Below are positions 15,282 to 23,659 of a DNA stretch of 29,351 nt, piece by piece (positions within the stretch are counted from its first letter, which is position 1; each line of letters opens with the position of its first letter). The DNA is from CAMFTQ01 sp051881615 (GTDB lineage: Bacteria; Bacillota; Clostridia; Oscillospirales; Acutalibacteraceae): positions 1 through 29,351 of the forward strand of contig JBJEQF010000031.1 of the NCBI GenBank assembly GCA_051881615.1, in the 5' to 3' direction. A program made the translations under genes and the position numbers. The notes under the pieces are model-generated. The model ran no database searches, was not told the origin of the DNA, and saw only the letters and a list, made by a program, of their open reading frames with translations.

Positions 15282-16121
15282 TTGATTAAGAAAAGAAAAA
15301 GCCTGTGGCGCAGATTAAAAGAAAACAAAGTCGCTCAGACATTAAGCACAATTTTGCTTCCTGTTTTGTTCGGCGTTCTGATTATTGCACTCTGGCAGGG
15401 ACAAGTACTTCACAAGATTTTTAACACAGACATAAACACTCTGCCGCTTCCGTCGAGAATATGCAGAATTATACTCGATAATTTGCCGTCAATCGGCGAA
15501 AACGCACTCTATACAATAATCGTTGCCCTCGCAGGCTTGATTATCGGCTCAATTGTCGGTTATCTTATAGCAGTTTTTGCATCACTCTTTCAGAAGTGGG
15601 GAGCAGGAGGACTGACAATTGTCGGAGCGTTCAATGCAATTCCGATTGTTGCCCTTGCGCCTGTTATGTCAAACTGGACAAAGGACGTAAGCAGTGACCC
15701 GAATTTCAGAAGTATGGTGGCAAAAACGCTTGTTGTAATGATAGTCTGTATAGCAAGTATGAGCATAAACGCTTTCAGAGGACTTACGGAGCTAAAACCC
15801 TTTGCAATGGACCTAATGAGCTCCTACGCCGCAAAGAAACGTACGGTGTTCTTTAAGCTCAGACTGCCAAACTCAATACCGTATGTTTTTACTGCACTCA
15901 GAGTAAGCGTCCCGATTAGTATTATCAGCGCAGTCGTTTCTGAGTACTTTGCCGAATACATTGTGGGCGTGGGGCGTGAAATCCGAGAAAATATCGTACT
16001 CGGACAATACCCAACAGCATGGGCGTATATCGTAGTTTCCTGTCTGATAGGAATTGCAATGTACGGCTTGCTTATGGCAGTTGAGTCAATTGTTCTTAAA
16101 AACAGAAGAGCAAAAAATTAA
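15282..16121 (+). CDS. ABC transporter permease (second of two)
   Basis: The 279-residue paralogue of the preceding permease is of the same length, with the EAA-like loop SYAAKKRTVFFKLRLPNSIP and about six membrane segments. Translation starts at TTG 15282, one base after the upstream stop, with AAAGGGGG eight bases ahead. It differs throughout from its partner, so the pair is an old duplication, not a recent one. The 56 bases to the binding-protein gene hold its ribosome site and no clear promoter. Confidence 0.9.
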   Translation: MIKKRKSLWRRLKENKVAQTLSTILLPVLFGVLIIALWQGQVLHKIFNTDINTLPLPSRICRIILDNLPSIGENALYTIIVALAGLIIGSIVGYLIAVFASLFQKWGAGGLTIVGAFNAIPIVALAPVMSNWTKDVSSDPNFRSMVAKTLVVMIVCIASMSINAFRGLTELKPFAMDLMSSYAAKKRTVFFKLRLPNSIPYVFTALRVSVPISIISAVVSEYFAEYIVGVGREIRENIVLGQYPTAWAYIVVSCLIGIAMYGLLMAVESIVLKNRRAKN

Positions 16122-16177
16122 GTAAGTTGTTTACCGTTTATCGGTTGACATAAATTTTGTAAATGGAGGAATATCAA

Positions 16178-17323
16178 ATGAAAATCAAAAGAAATGCAAA
16201 AAAGGCACTCTCATTATGCTGTGCAGCAGTAATTCTTGTATCTGCATTTGCAGGCTGCGGCTCATCATCCTCATCATCTTCCTCATCATCGGGAAGCTCA
16301 TCGGAATCATCTTCATCAGGCACTCTTATGTCAAATGAAGAGATTATCAAAAAAGCGGCGGCTGACGGCAAGGTCGGCAACTGGGGACTCGGCAACGAGT
16401 ACGAGATTCTCGCACTTCTCCAGAAATACGACCTCCCCACAGATTATCTTGCAGAGGACTTTACAATGGACGGCTTTGACCAGGACGATATCACACTTGC
16501 CTCTGCGATGACATACAACGAGCTCGGACTTGTTAAGAACGACTATGACGGCGGTTACAAATACGGCGACACTGTAGGCGTAATTGATATGAACGACGAG
16601 GGCGTTGCAATGCTCGAGGATAACATTTTCTGCACAAAGAAATTTGCAGAGGAGAACCCCAACACAGTCAAGGCATTCCTTTACGCTTCAATGAAGGGCT
16701 GGAAATACGCTGTTGAAAATCCGGAAGAAGCCGCTGAAATCGTATTTGAAGCAGGCTCATCGGTATCGGCCGACCACCAGAGCTATATGGCTAAAGAGGT
16801 TGCAAAGCTTGTTACAACCGACACAAAGGGCAACACAGTAAGCGACTACGGCAAGATGGACGAGGAAGCTATGCAGCAGACTCTTGACCTCTGCAAGAAG
16901 TACATCAAGCTTGACGACTCTGCGGCAGCTAAAAAGCTCGAAGGCTTTACGCTTGACGATATCAGGGACAATCAGTACATTGAAGCTGCAACAGCATCAA
17001 CAGACGGCAAGTTCGGCAAACTTGAAAAGGACAAGGTAACAATCCAGCTCAAGTGGCTGCCGCAGGCACAGTTTATGGGCTACTATGTTGCAAAGGCAAA
17101 GGGCTATTACGACGAAGTTGGTCTTGAAGTTACAATCACACCCGGAGGCGGTGACATCTCAGAAACAACAGCAGTAAGCAACGGAACAGTTGACTTTGGT
17201 GTAACATGGGTTGCAAACCTCACCTCTGCAAATGCAGGCGGTATGGAACTCCTTGAGGTTGCTCAGGTATACCAGAGATCGGGACTTGACCTTGTTTACA
17301 AGAAAGAACTTTTCACAAAGTAA
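16178..17323 (+). CDS. ABC substrate-binding lipoprotein, apparently circularly permuted NMT1/THI5 family
   Basis: The 381-residue protein has a lipoprotein signal (lipobox AFAGC, Cys27), a Ser-rich linker (28-48) and then a THI5-type binding domain in reversed order. Residues 64-260 correspond to the usual C-terminal half: KVGNWGLGNEYEIL, MTYNELGLV, ENPNTVKAFLYASMKGW. Residues 285-381 correspond to the usual N-terminal half: VTIQLKWLPQAQFMGYYVAK, GYYDEVGLEVTI, SNGTVDFGVTW, VAQVYQRSGLDLVYKK. The old termini are joined near 270-285. The ATG at 16178 has GGAGGA seven bases upstream; an earlier in-frame ATG at 16163 overlaps that site. It should deliver pyrimidine-type ligands to the two-permease transporter. 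Confidence 0.88.
   Translation: MKIKRNAKKALSLCCAAVILVSAFAGCGSSSSSSSSSSGSSSESSSSGTLMSNEEIIKKAAADGKVGNWGLGNEYEILALLQKYDLPTDYLAEDFTMDGFDQDDITLASAMTYNELGLVKNDYDGGYKYGDTVGVIDMNDEGVAMLEDNIFCTKKFAEENPNTVKAFLYASMKGWKYAVENPEEAAEIVFEAGSSVSADHQSYMAKEVAKLVTTDTKGNTVSDYGKMDEEAMQQTLDLCKKYIKLDDSAAAKKLEGFTLDDIRDNQYIEAATASTDGKFGKLEKDKVTIQLKWLPQAQFMGYYVAKAKGYYDEVGLEVTITPGGGDISETTAVSNGTVDFGVTWVANLTSANAGGMELLEVAQVYQRSGLDLVYKKELFTK
16261..16319 (+). repeat. TCA/TCC-rich serine-coding tract
   Basis: A short run of TCA, TCC, TCT and TCG codons encodes the Ser-rich spacer after the lipidated Cys of the binding protein. It probably serves as a flexible tether to the membrane. The near-repeat of TCATCATC could vary in length between strains. 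Confidence 0.7.
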
Positions 17324-17347
17324 TAACTGAATCAAAAATTATTCGTT

Positions 17348-17379
17348 TGAATGAGTGGCAGTAATTTGCCGCTCATTCA
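17348..17379 (+). other. Hairpin between binding protein and dihydropyrimidinase genes
   Basis: TGAATGAGTGGCA and TGCCGCTCATTCA form a 13-bp stem (one wobble) around hexaloop GTAATT. No T-run follows, so it is more likely an mRNA-stabilising or processing element than a terminator. It may help set the high binding-protein to enzyme ratio typical of ABC operons. Confidence 0.6.
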
Positions 17380-17412
17380 GGCACAAAATCTAAAGAAAAG
17401 GATGGAAACATA

Positions 17413-18786
17413 ATGGATTTACTTATCAAAAACGGTACGGTTGTAACAGCCTCGGGAAGCTTTGAAGCAGATGTAGCCGTTAAGGACGGCAAAATTGCAG
17501 AAATCGGTAAAAATCTTTCCGTGACTGCCGACAAAACAGTAGATGCAAGCGGAAAACTTGTACTTCCCGGTGCGCTTGATGTTCACACGCACCTTGCAAT
17601 GCCCTTTGGCGGTACGGTTTCGGCTGACAGCTATCTTTCGGGAACAAGAGCGGCTGCCTGCGGCGGAGTAACAACGGTTTTTGATTATCCCGTTCAGCAT
17701 ACAGGCGAAACAATTCTCGGACTTGTCAATTCCAAAAAGGCAATCCTCGAAAAAGAGGCGTGTGTTGACTATGCTTTCCATTGCTGTATAACAGACTTAA
17801 ACGGCGGAGAAATTCTTGAAGAAATGAAAACCGCCGTTGACGAGGGCATAACAAGCTTTAAATGTTTCCTCGTTTATAAAAAGGAAAAAATGATGGTTGA
17901 CGACGGAACTCTTGTTAAATTGCTTTTAAGGGCAAAGGAGCTGGGCGCAAAGATTAATGTTCACGCAGAAAATCCCGACCTGATTGACATAAGAACAGAG
18001 CAGTTCTTGTCAGAGGGCAAAACAAGTGCGTGGTATCATTACCTCAGCCGTCCTGAATTTGTCGAAGCAGAGGCAGACAAGAGAGCAGTGCATTGGGCAA
18101 AGCACCTTGACGCACCGATTTATATTGTTCATATGGCTGATAAAGAGGGACTTGAGGAGTGCATAAAGGCAAAGACAGAGGGACACGAAATCTATGTTGA
18201 AACCTGTCCGCAGTACCTTGAATTTACCTGTGACGTTTATAAGCGTGAGGACGGACGTAACTTTGTCTGCTCGCCGCCTATGAAGGGACAGGAAAGTCAG
18301 GATGCTTTGTGGACTGCACTGAAAGCAGGCTTTATTGATACCGTTGCAACCGACCATTGTCCGTTCCAGAGCTACGAAAAGGACTGGGGCAAGGACGATT
18401 TTACAAAAATCCCCAACGGCTGTGCAGGCATAGAAAACCTCTATCCCTATATGCTTGACGCCGCAAACAGCGGTAAAATAAGCTTTGAAAAGGTTGTTGA
18501 GGTCTGCTCGACAAATCCTGCAAAAATCTTCGGCTGTGCCGATAAGGGCGCAATTGAAGTCGGCAAGGACGCTGATATTGTAATTTATGACAAAGATAAG
18601 GACTTTACAATCAGCGTAAACAATATGCATTCCGATTACGACCACACAATCTGGGAGGGCAAAAAGCTGCACGGCTATCCAGTTCAGACCTATTTAAGAG
18701 GCAGTCTTGTTTACGACAACGGTGACTTTGTAGGAACTCCCGGAAACGGTAAATTTGTAAAGCGACTCCCCGACAAAAAGGCGTGA
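17413..18786 (+). CDS. hydA: Dihydropyrimidinase (hydantoinase)
   Basis: This amidohydrolase-superfamily enzyme opens 5,6-dihydrouracil or dihydrothymine to N-carbamoyl-beta-alanine or its methyl homologue. The 457-residue protein carries all metal ligands of the dizinc site: H58 and H60 in DVHTH, carbamylated K150 in ITSFKCFLVYK, H184 in NVHAE, H240 in YIVHM and D314 in ATDHCPF. Y155 matches the substrate-binding Tyr of the family, and PPMKGQ follows the usual pattern. Start ATG has AAGGATGG upstream. PreA, which makes its substrate, begins four bases after the stop. Confidence 0.95.
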   Translation: MDLLIKNGTVVTASGSFEADVAVKDGKIAEIGKNLSVTADKTVDASGKLVLPGALDVHTHLAMPFGGTVSADSYLSGTRAAACGGVTTVFDYPVQHTGETILGLVNSKKAILEKEACVDYAFHCCITDLNGGEILEEMKTAVDEGITSFKCFLVYKKEKMMVDDGTLVKLLLRAKELGAKINVHAENPDLIDIRTEQFLSEGKTSAWYHYLSRPEFVEAEADKRAVHWAKHLDAPIYIVHMADKEGLEECIKAKTEGHEIYVETCPQYLEFTCDVYKREDGRNFVCSPPMKGQESQDALWTALKAGFIDTVATDHCPFQSYEKDWGKDDFTKIPNGCAGIENLYPYMLDAANSGKISFEKVVEVCSTNPAKIFGCADKGAIEVGKDADIVIYDKDKDFTISVNNMHSDYDHTIWEGKKLHGYPVQTYLRGSLVYDNGDFVGTPGNGKFVKRLPDKKA

Positions 18787-18790
18787 TTTT

Positions 18791-20275
18791 ATGAGCTACA
18801 GTAACCTGATTCTGAAAACCGAGAGCAGTAAGTGCCTTTTGTGCAGTGACGCACCGTGTGCGAAAAGCTGTAAAAAAGGCGTGCCGATTGACAGGATTAT
18901 ACGCAGTGTGAATTTTGATAATATAAGCGGCGCAAGATTTCTTCTGAATAATAACGAATGTGCAAACTGCATTGACGGCGACTGCTTTTCAGCCTGCAAC
19001 AGAGGAAAGCTTGATTCACCTGTTGACATCACAAAGCTTGCGTCACTGATAAGCGAGCGTGAATATGTAAAGCCGAAAAAAGTTGACCTGACAACCGACT
19101 TGTGCGGAGTTAAGTGCGAAAACCCGTTTTTCCTTTCGTCCTCGGTTGTCGGCAGTAACTACGAAATGGTGGCAAAGGCTTTTGATATGGGCTGGGCAGG
19201 CGTTGCGTTCAAGACGATAGGAATGTTTGTTCCGAACGAGGCTTCCCCTCGTTTTGACGAGCTTGAAAAGGAGGACACCTCTTTTGTCGGCTTTAAAAAC
19301 ATTGAGCAGATTTCCACCCACACGCTTGAAGAAAACCTTAATTTTTTCAGAGAGCTTAAAAAGAATTATCCGACAAAAGTAATTGTTGCCTCAATAATGG
19401 GCAGAAATGACGAGGAATGGACAAAGCTTGCCTCTCTTTGTGAGGAGTACGGCGCTGACGTAATTGAATGTAATTTCAGCTGTCCGCAGATGGTGGGCGA
19501 GGGACTCGGAAGTGACGTCGGAATAAATCCAGAGCTTGTTGCAGAATATACTGCGGCTGTGAGAAAGGGTACAAAGCTCCCGATTCTTGCAAAAATGACT
19601 CCGAATATCACCTCAATGATTCCTCCTGCAATTGCGGCAATAAATGCAGGTGCAGACGGTCTGGCGGCTATCAATACGATTAAAAGCATAATGAACGTAA
19701 ATCTCGGTTCGTTTGTTTCATCACCTGATGTGAATGGTTATTCCTCGGTAGGCGGCTATTCGGGAAAGGCTGTAAAGCCGATTGCACTCCGCTTTATCAA
19801 CGAAATGGCATCCTGCGAAAAGCTCAAAGGCGTTCCGATAAGCGGAATGGGCGGCATAGAAACGTGGCGTGATGCGGCGGAATTCATCTCAATGGGCTGC
19901 TCAACAGTTCAGGTTACAACCTCGGTTATGCAGTACGGCTACCGAATTATTGACGACCTTACAGACGGCTTGAAACGCTATATGTCGGAAATGAAATTTA
20001 ACACAATTTATGATTTTCTCGGCAAGGCAAATGAAAAAATCATTCCTGCCGACGACCTTGACAGAGGTTATATATGCTTTCCGAAATTTGACAGAGAAAA
20101 ATGTATCGGTTGCGGCAGATGTGTTCTTTCCTGTTATGACGGAGGTCATCAGGCAATCAGAATGAACGCAGAAAACAAGCCGATTCTTGACGGCAAAAAA
20201 TGCGTAGGCTGTCACTTGTGTAAAATAGTATGTCCTGTTGGCGCAATTTCTTCAGGCAAAAAAGTAAATAAATAA
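18791..20275 (+). CDS. preA: PreA-type dihydropyrimidine dehydrogenase with extra N-terminal Fe-S domain
   Basis: This enzyme reduces uracil or thymine to the 5,6-dihydro form. The 494-residue protein has three parts: an N-terminal domain with two CxxCx4CxxxC groups (C15/18/23/27 and C57/60/65/69), a DHOD-like FMN barrel (about 97-400) with the catalytic Cys C231 in ECNFSCPQM, and a ferredoxin domain with two clusters (C438/441/444/448 and C471/474/477/481). E. coli PreA is about 411 residues and lacks the first domain, which lies in its partner PreT and in domain I of eukaryotic DPD. No PreT-like flavin subunit is in the window, so the electron donor is uncertain. It is closely linked with hydA. 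Confidence 0.93.
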   Translation: MSYSNLILKTESSKCLLCSDAPCAKSCKKGVPIDRIIRSVNFDNISGARFLLNNNECANCIDGDCFSACNRGKLDSPVDITKLASLISEREYVKPKKVDLTTDLCGVKCENPFFLSSSVVGSNYEMVAKAFDMGWAGVAFKTIGMFVPNEASPRFDELEKEDTSFVGFKNIEQISTHTLEENLNFFRELKKNYPTKVIVASIMGRNDEEWTKLASLCEEYGADVIECNFSCPQMVGEGLGSDVGINPELVAEYTAAVRKGTKLPILAKMTPNITSMIPPAIAAINAGADGLAAINTIKSIMNVNLGSFVSSPDVNGYSSVGGYSGKAVKPIALRFINEMASCEKLKGVPISGMGGIETWRDAAEFISMGCSTVQVTTSVMQYGYRIIDDLTDGLKRYMSEMKFNTIYDFLGKANEKIIPADDLDRGYICFPKFDREKCIGCGRCVLSCYDGGHQAIRMNAENKPILDGKKCVGCHLCKIVCPVGAISSGKKVNK

Positions 20276-20306
20276 CAATTCAGTTTTTAAGGATGGTGCA
20301 AAGATT

Positions 20307-21566
20307 ATGTATGAATGCAGTAAAGACAGAATGCAGGATAAAATTTCAACCTTCAGTAAATTCGGTGACGCAGGTCACGGCGGTATTACCAGATATTCGC
20401 TTTCACCCGAAGCAAAAATGGCAAGGGAAGAGTTTATTAAGCGTATGACGGCAATCGGCGCAGAAATCAAGTCGGACGATATGGCTAATCTTTATGCAAC
20501 TTTAAAGGGCGCAGACCCCTCACTGCCCGCAATTGTAATGGCTTCCCACTGCGACTCGGTTAAAAACGGCGGTAACTACGACGGTATTCTCGGCGTAATG
20601 GGAGCGATGGAGGTGCTTGAAACCGTAGCCGCTGAAAATATCGCCCACAAGCACAACCTCGTTGCGATGATATGGACGAACGAGGAAGGCTCACTCTATC
20701 CGCCTGCAATGATGAGCTCGGGCGTTGTGTGCTACGATTATCTTCCGTCAGATATTGCAAAGAACTTCAAAAAGGAAAATATGCTCGCATCAAAATCAAT
20801 CCTTGACCCGACAAAGACCTTTGAAATGGCTCTTGAAAGCTCGGGCTATAAGGGTGATGAAAAGAACAGACTGAACCCCAAGGATTACAAGGCTATGTTC
20901 GAACTTCACATTGAACAGGGACCGATTCTTGAGGCGGCAAACAACGACATCGGCGTAGTAACCTGCGTACTCGGAATGATTAACTACAGAATCAAGATTA
21001 CAGGTCAGGCTGACCACGCAGGCACAACGCCTATGAAATACCGTCACGACGCACTTTTTGCGGCGGCACAGGTGCTTACCTATCTTCACACAGAGCTTGA
21101 CAAGCTTGACCCGGAGCTTGTGTACACAACGGGAGAAATCCTCTGTCATCCCAACGTTCATACCGTAATTCCCGACTACATTGAATTTTCAATTGATGCC
21201 CGTCACGAGGACCCGAAGGTAATTGAGCAGGTTGTTGACGTTATAAAGAATATGCCCAAAGAGGTTGCAAAATGCTCTGTAGATTACGAGGTTGCGTGGA
21301 CAAGAGATACTGTTTACTACGACAAACAGCTTGTTGATTTTGTTCAGGAGTCGGCAGATGAGCTTGGTTATTCAAATCAGAAAATCAACTCGGGTGCAGG
21401 TCACGACGCACAGTTTGCATCATATATGCTCCCGACAACAATGATTTTTGTACCGTCAAAGGACGGTCACTCTCACTGCGAGCCTGAGTTTACCTCAACT
21501 GAGCTTTGCACAAAGGGTGCGTCAGTATTGCTCAATGCAGTGCTCAAGTGCGATAAAACAGACTGA
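20307..21566 (+). CDS. M20-family N-carbamoyl amidohydrolase, probable beta-ureidopropionase
   Basis: This binuclear-metal hydrolase would convert N-carbamoyl-beta-alanine to beta-alanine, CO2 and ammonia. The 419-residue protein belongs to the HyuC/allantoate-amidohydrolase group: H81 in ASHCDSV, D92 in NYDGILG, E126/E127 in WTNEEGS, H201 in ELHIEQGP and H390 in DGHSHCEPE are the metal ligands. QADHAGTTPM and IDARH give the dimerisation and substrate-binding elements. L-N-carbamoylase and allantoate hydrolase have the same motifs; the neighbours hydA and preA decide for pyrimidine degradation. AAGGATGG precedes the ATG. Confidence 0.9.
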   Translation: MYECSKDRMQDKISTFSKFGDAGHGGITRYSLSPEAKMAREEFIKRMTAIGAEIKSDDMANLYATLKGADPSLPAIVMASHCDSVKNGGNYDGILGVMGAMEVLETVAAENIAHKHNLVAMIWTNEEGSLYPPAMMSSGVVCYDYLPSDIAKNFKKENMLASKSILDPTKTFEMALESSGYKGDEKNRLNPKDYKAMFELHIEQGPILEAANNDIGVVTCVLGMINYRIKITGQADHAGTTPMKYRHDALFAAAQVLTYLHTELDKLDPELVYTTGEILCHPNVHTVIPDYIEFSIDARHEDPKVIEQVVDVIKNMPKEVAKCSVDYEVAWTRDTVYYDKQLVDFVQESADELGYSNQKINSGAGHDAQFASYMLPTTMIFVPSKDGHSHCEPEFTSTELCTKGASVLLNAVLKCDKTD

Positions 21567-21583
21567 TATGTTTGGTGATTGAT

Positions 21584-22213
21584 ATGAACAACTACATTAT
21601 TACCATTGCCCGAAGCTTCGGCAGCGGCGGTAAGGAGATAGCGGCGATTCTTTCGGAAAAGCTCGGCATACCGTACTACGAACGCCAGATTCTCACAATG
21701 GCGTCACAGGCAAGCGGAATTGACGAAAGCGAGTTTGTTGAGGTTGACGAAAAGCTTCACGGAAGTTACCTTGTAAAGTCGCTCACAAAGCTTCCTACAA
21801 CAAATGTTTTAAGACCTGAATCAAGAGCATTTGTGTCCGATATTAATTTATACAACATTCAGGCGAAAATCATTGAGGAGCTTTCCAACACCCAGTCCTG
21901 CATTATTGTAGGTAAATGCGCTGATTACATACTTCGTGACAAGCCAAATGTATTAAGTGTGTTTGTTGAGGCTTACACGCAGGATTGCATTAACCTCATA
22001 AGAAGCAGGGTGTATGTTTCGGAAGAACGTGCAAAGGATATGAAAAAGCGAACCGACAAGTACAGAACTGCTTACTACAAATACTACACGAGAGGGCAGA
22101 ATTGGCGTGATTCGCTCAATTATGATATGTTCCTTAACACCTCAAGAATAAGCAAAGAAAAATGCGCCGACATAATAGCCGACGCAGTAAAGATTAAATT
22201 CGGTATTAAATAA
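21584..22213 (+). CDS. Cytidylate-kinase-like family protein
   Basis: The 210-residue P-loop protein begins MNNYIITIARSFGSGGKEIA, with the glycine-rich phosphate loop at about 10-18, followed by EKLGIPYYERQIL, IVGKCADYIL (about 110-119) and an Arg/Tyr-rich stretch KKRTDKYRTAYYKYY ending in NYDMFLNTSRI, as in the cytidylate-kinase-like family common in Clostridia. Family function is not established; a nucleotide or nucleoside kinase role is inferred from the fold. Being in a pyrimidine-catabolic operon, it may phosphorylate a pyrimidine nucleoside or signal its level. ATG 21584 is preferred to the in-frame TTG at 21572 because GGTGAT lies between them. Confidence 0.85.
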   Translation: MNNYIITIARSFGSGGKEIAAILSEKLGIPYYERQILTMASQASGIDESEFVEVDEKLHGSYLVKSLTKLPTTNVLRPESRAFVSDINLYNIQAKIIEELSNTQSCIIVGKCADYILRDKPNVLSVFVEAYTQDCINLIRSRVYVSEERAKDMKKRTDKYRTAYYKYYTRGQNWRDSLNYDMFLNTSRISKEKCADIIADAVKIKFGIK

Positions 22214-22214
22214 G

Positions 22215-22254
22215 CTCAAGCCTGCTTCGTCAAAAACGGAGCAGGCTAAATGAG
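22215..22254 (+). other. Hairpin between kinase-like gene and pucR
   Basis: AGCCTGCT and AGCAGGCT (22219-22226, 22240-22247) pair and extend inwards by three pairs; outer CTCA/TGAG can pair across a three-base bulge. No T-run follows. It lies two bases after the kinase stop and may partly insulate the regulator gene. Confidence 0.55.
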
Positions 22255-22286
22255 TTTCAGAAGATATTAAGCAAAGGCGGGATTTT

Positions 22287-23435
22287 ATGGCTGTAACACT
22301 GCGTTCATTGTGCGAAACTGCAAGCTATCTTTACGGAATGAGAGTAATTGCAGGAAACGGAGGAATGTCAAATATTGTTCAGTGGGTACACACCGTTGAG
22401 GATATAGAGGTAAGCGATTTCCTCCACGGCGGAGAACTGATTTTTACAACAGGAATTGCAAACCGCAATCAGGACTGGCTTTTGCCCTTTGTGAAAAATC
22501 TGATTGAAAAGCAGGTCAGCGGACTTGTACTCAACATCGGACCTTATATTACAGAAATTCCGCAAAAGGTAATTGACTACTGCAATAAGCTTAATTTTCC
22601 GCTTATGGATATTCCGTGGAAAACACGCATAGTTGATATTTCACGTGACTTCTGCAACCGCATAATCCTTAATGAAAGGGAAGAGGAGGACATAAGTCAG
22701 GCTTTGCGCAATATCGTCTTTTTTCCGGGTGAGGCTGAAAAATACATACCGATTTTAGAGTGCCACAATTTTGATTCTGCTTTGAATTGCTGTATGGTAG
22801 CCGTAAAAGGCGAAATGGCAGAAGGCTCGCCTGTCAGCAAATCAGAGGACAGGATTGAACGGCTAATTCATTCATATAAAAAGCCCTGGGGAGGATTCAG
22901 GGTTGATATGATTAATTATTACGTCTTAAACGGCTTTACACCCGATGAAATTGAACACCTTGTAAGTGATATTCAGGCTTTGCAGTATAATCACCTTTCG
23001 ATAAAACAAATCTACATTAGTGTAGGAATGATTGCAGGAAAATTGTCTGAGCTTTCAAAAAATTATCAACTTACATCAAGATTGTTTGTTGTGTCGCAGA
23101 AGAAAAAGATTTCACCTTCCTATTATGATAAAATGGGTATGAAGAAAATACTTCTTGCCGTTGATAATCTTGAAGTGCTTAAATCATTTTATGCAGAAAA
23201 TCTTATGAAGCTTAAAAGCTACGACAATGAAAACGGAACAGATTATATGGGTTTTCTGCGTATGTATCTGGAGTACGACGGAAGTGTTCAGAGGGTTGCC
23301 GAGGAAACCTTTGTTCACCGCAATACAATTAATTATCAGCTTGCAAAGGTTAAAAAAATCCTCGGTAACGATATGAAAACGCTTGAGGACAGGCTGAATC
23401 TTCTGCTGGCTTTTTATATTGAAATGCTGATTTAA
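22287..23435 (+). CDS. PucR-family transcriptional regulator
   Basis: The 382-residue protein has the PucR N-terminal domain (about 1-125: HTVEDIEVSDFLHGGELIFT, VSGLVLNIGPYI, LNFPLMDIPW) and a C-terminal PucR helix-turn-helix (about 325-375: YDGSVQRVAEETFVHRNTIN, YQLAKVKKILG). Such proteins regulate purine and other nitrogen-compound catabolism and are often encoded with their targets. As the last gene of the run it is the obvious candidate controller of the pyrimidine genes, acting at the 10944 promoter; its ligand is not readable. AAAGGCGGG precedes the ATG. No terminator follows before the next promoter at 23621. Confidence 0.93.
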   Translation: MAVTLRSLCETASYLYGMRVIAGNGGMSNIVQWVHTVEDIEVSDFLHGGELIFTTGIANRNQDWLLPFVKNLIEKQVSGLVLNIGPYITEIPQKVIDYCNKLNFPLMDIPWKTRIVDISRDFCNRIILNEREEEDISQALRNIVFFPGEAEKYIPILECHNFDSALNCCMVAVKGEMAEGSPVSKSEDRIERLIHSYKKPWGGFRVDMINYYVLNGFTPDEIEHLVSDIQALQYNHLSIKQIYISVGMIAGKLSELSKNYQLTSRLFVVSQKKKISPSYYDKMGMKKILLAVDNLEVLKSFYAENLMKLKSYDNENGTDYMGFLRMYLEYDGSVQRVAEETFVHRNTINYQLAKVKKILGNDMKTLEDRLNLLLAFYIEMLI

Positions 23436-23620
23436 TCAGATAACATACAATAAAAAATATCGTATAGGCAAGAAATAAACAAAGTAAGTAAGATATTCCA
23501 TCAAGCATCATATAAATGCAACTTAAATATATACTTCTTTCATAATTATGTTACAACAAGCGATATTGTTACGAATTATTGCTATTTTTGCAAGTTGTTT
23601 TAAAAATTATGCATTATTTA

Positions 23621-23649
23621 TTGACAACTACAAAATATAGTGATAAAAT
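23621..23649 (+). promoter_or_regulatory. Promoter of the ATP-grasp/M14 operon
   Basis: TTGACA (23621-23626) and TAAAAT (23644-23649) are separated by 17 bases, a near-consensus sigma-A promoter. The start would be near 23656. The rest of the 282-base gap after pucR (23436-23620) is A/T-rich; I see only a small inverted repeat AACAA-GCGATA-TTGTT near 23550 and no gene. Confidence 0.85.
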
Positions 23650-23659
23650 AAACTCGTTA

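Noticed and set aside
16141..16177. Promoter with TTGACA at 16145 before the binding-protein gene
   Set aside because: No -10 element occurs at 16-18 bases; the next A/T-rich segment is the ribosome-site region of the gene itself.
16261..16319. CRISPR or other functional repeat array
   Set aside because: The TCA-rich tract is in-frame serine coding in a lipoprotein linker, with no spacers or unit length.
18010..18672. 220-codon minus-strand open frame within the dihydropyrimidinase gene
   Set aside because: The opposite strand carries all catalytic motifs of the amidohydrolase; the antisense product has no family features.
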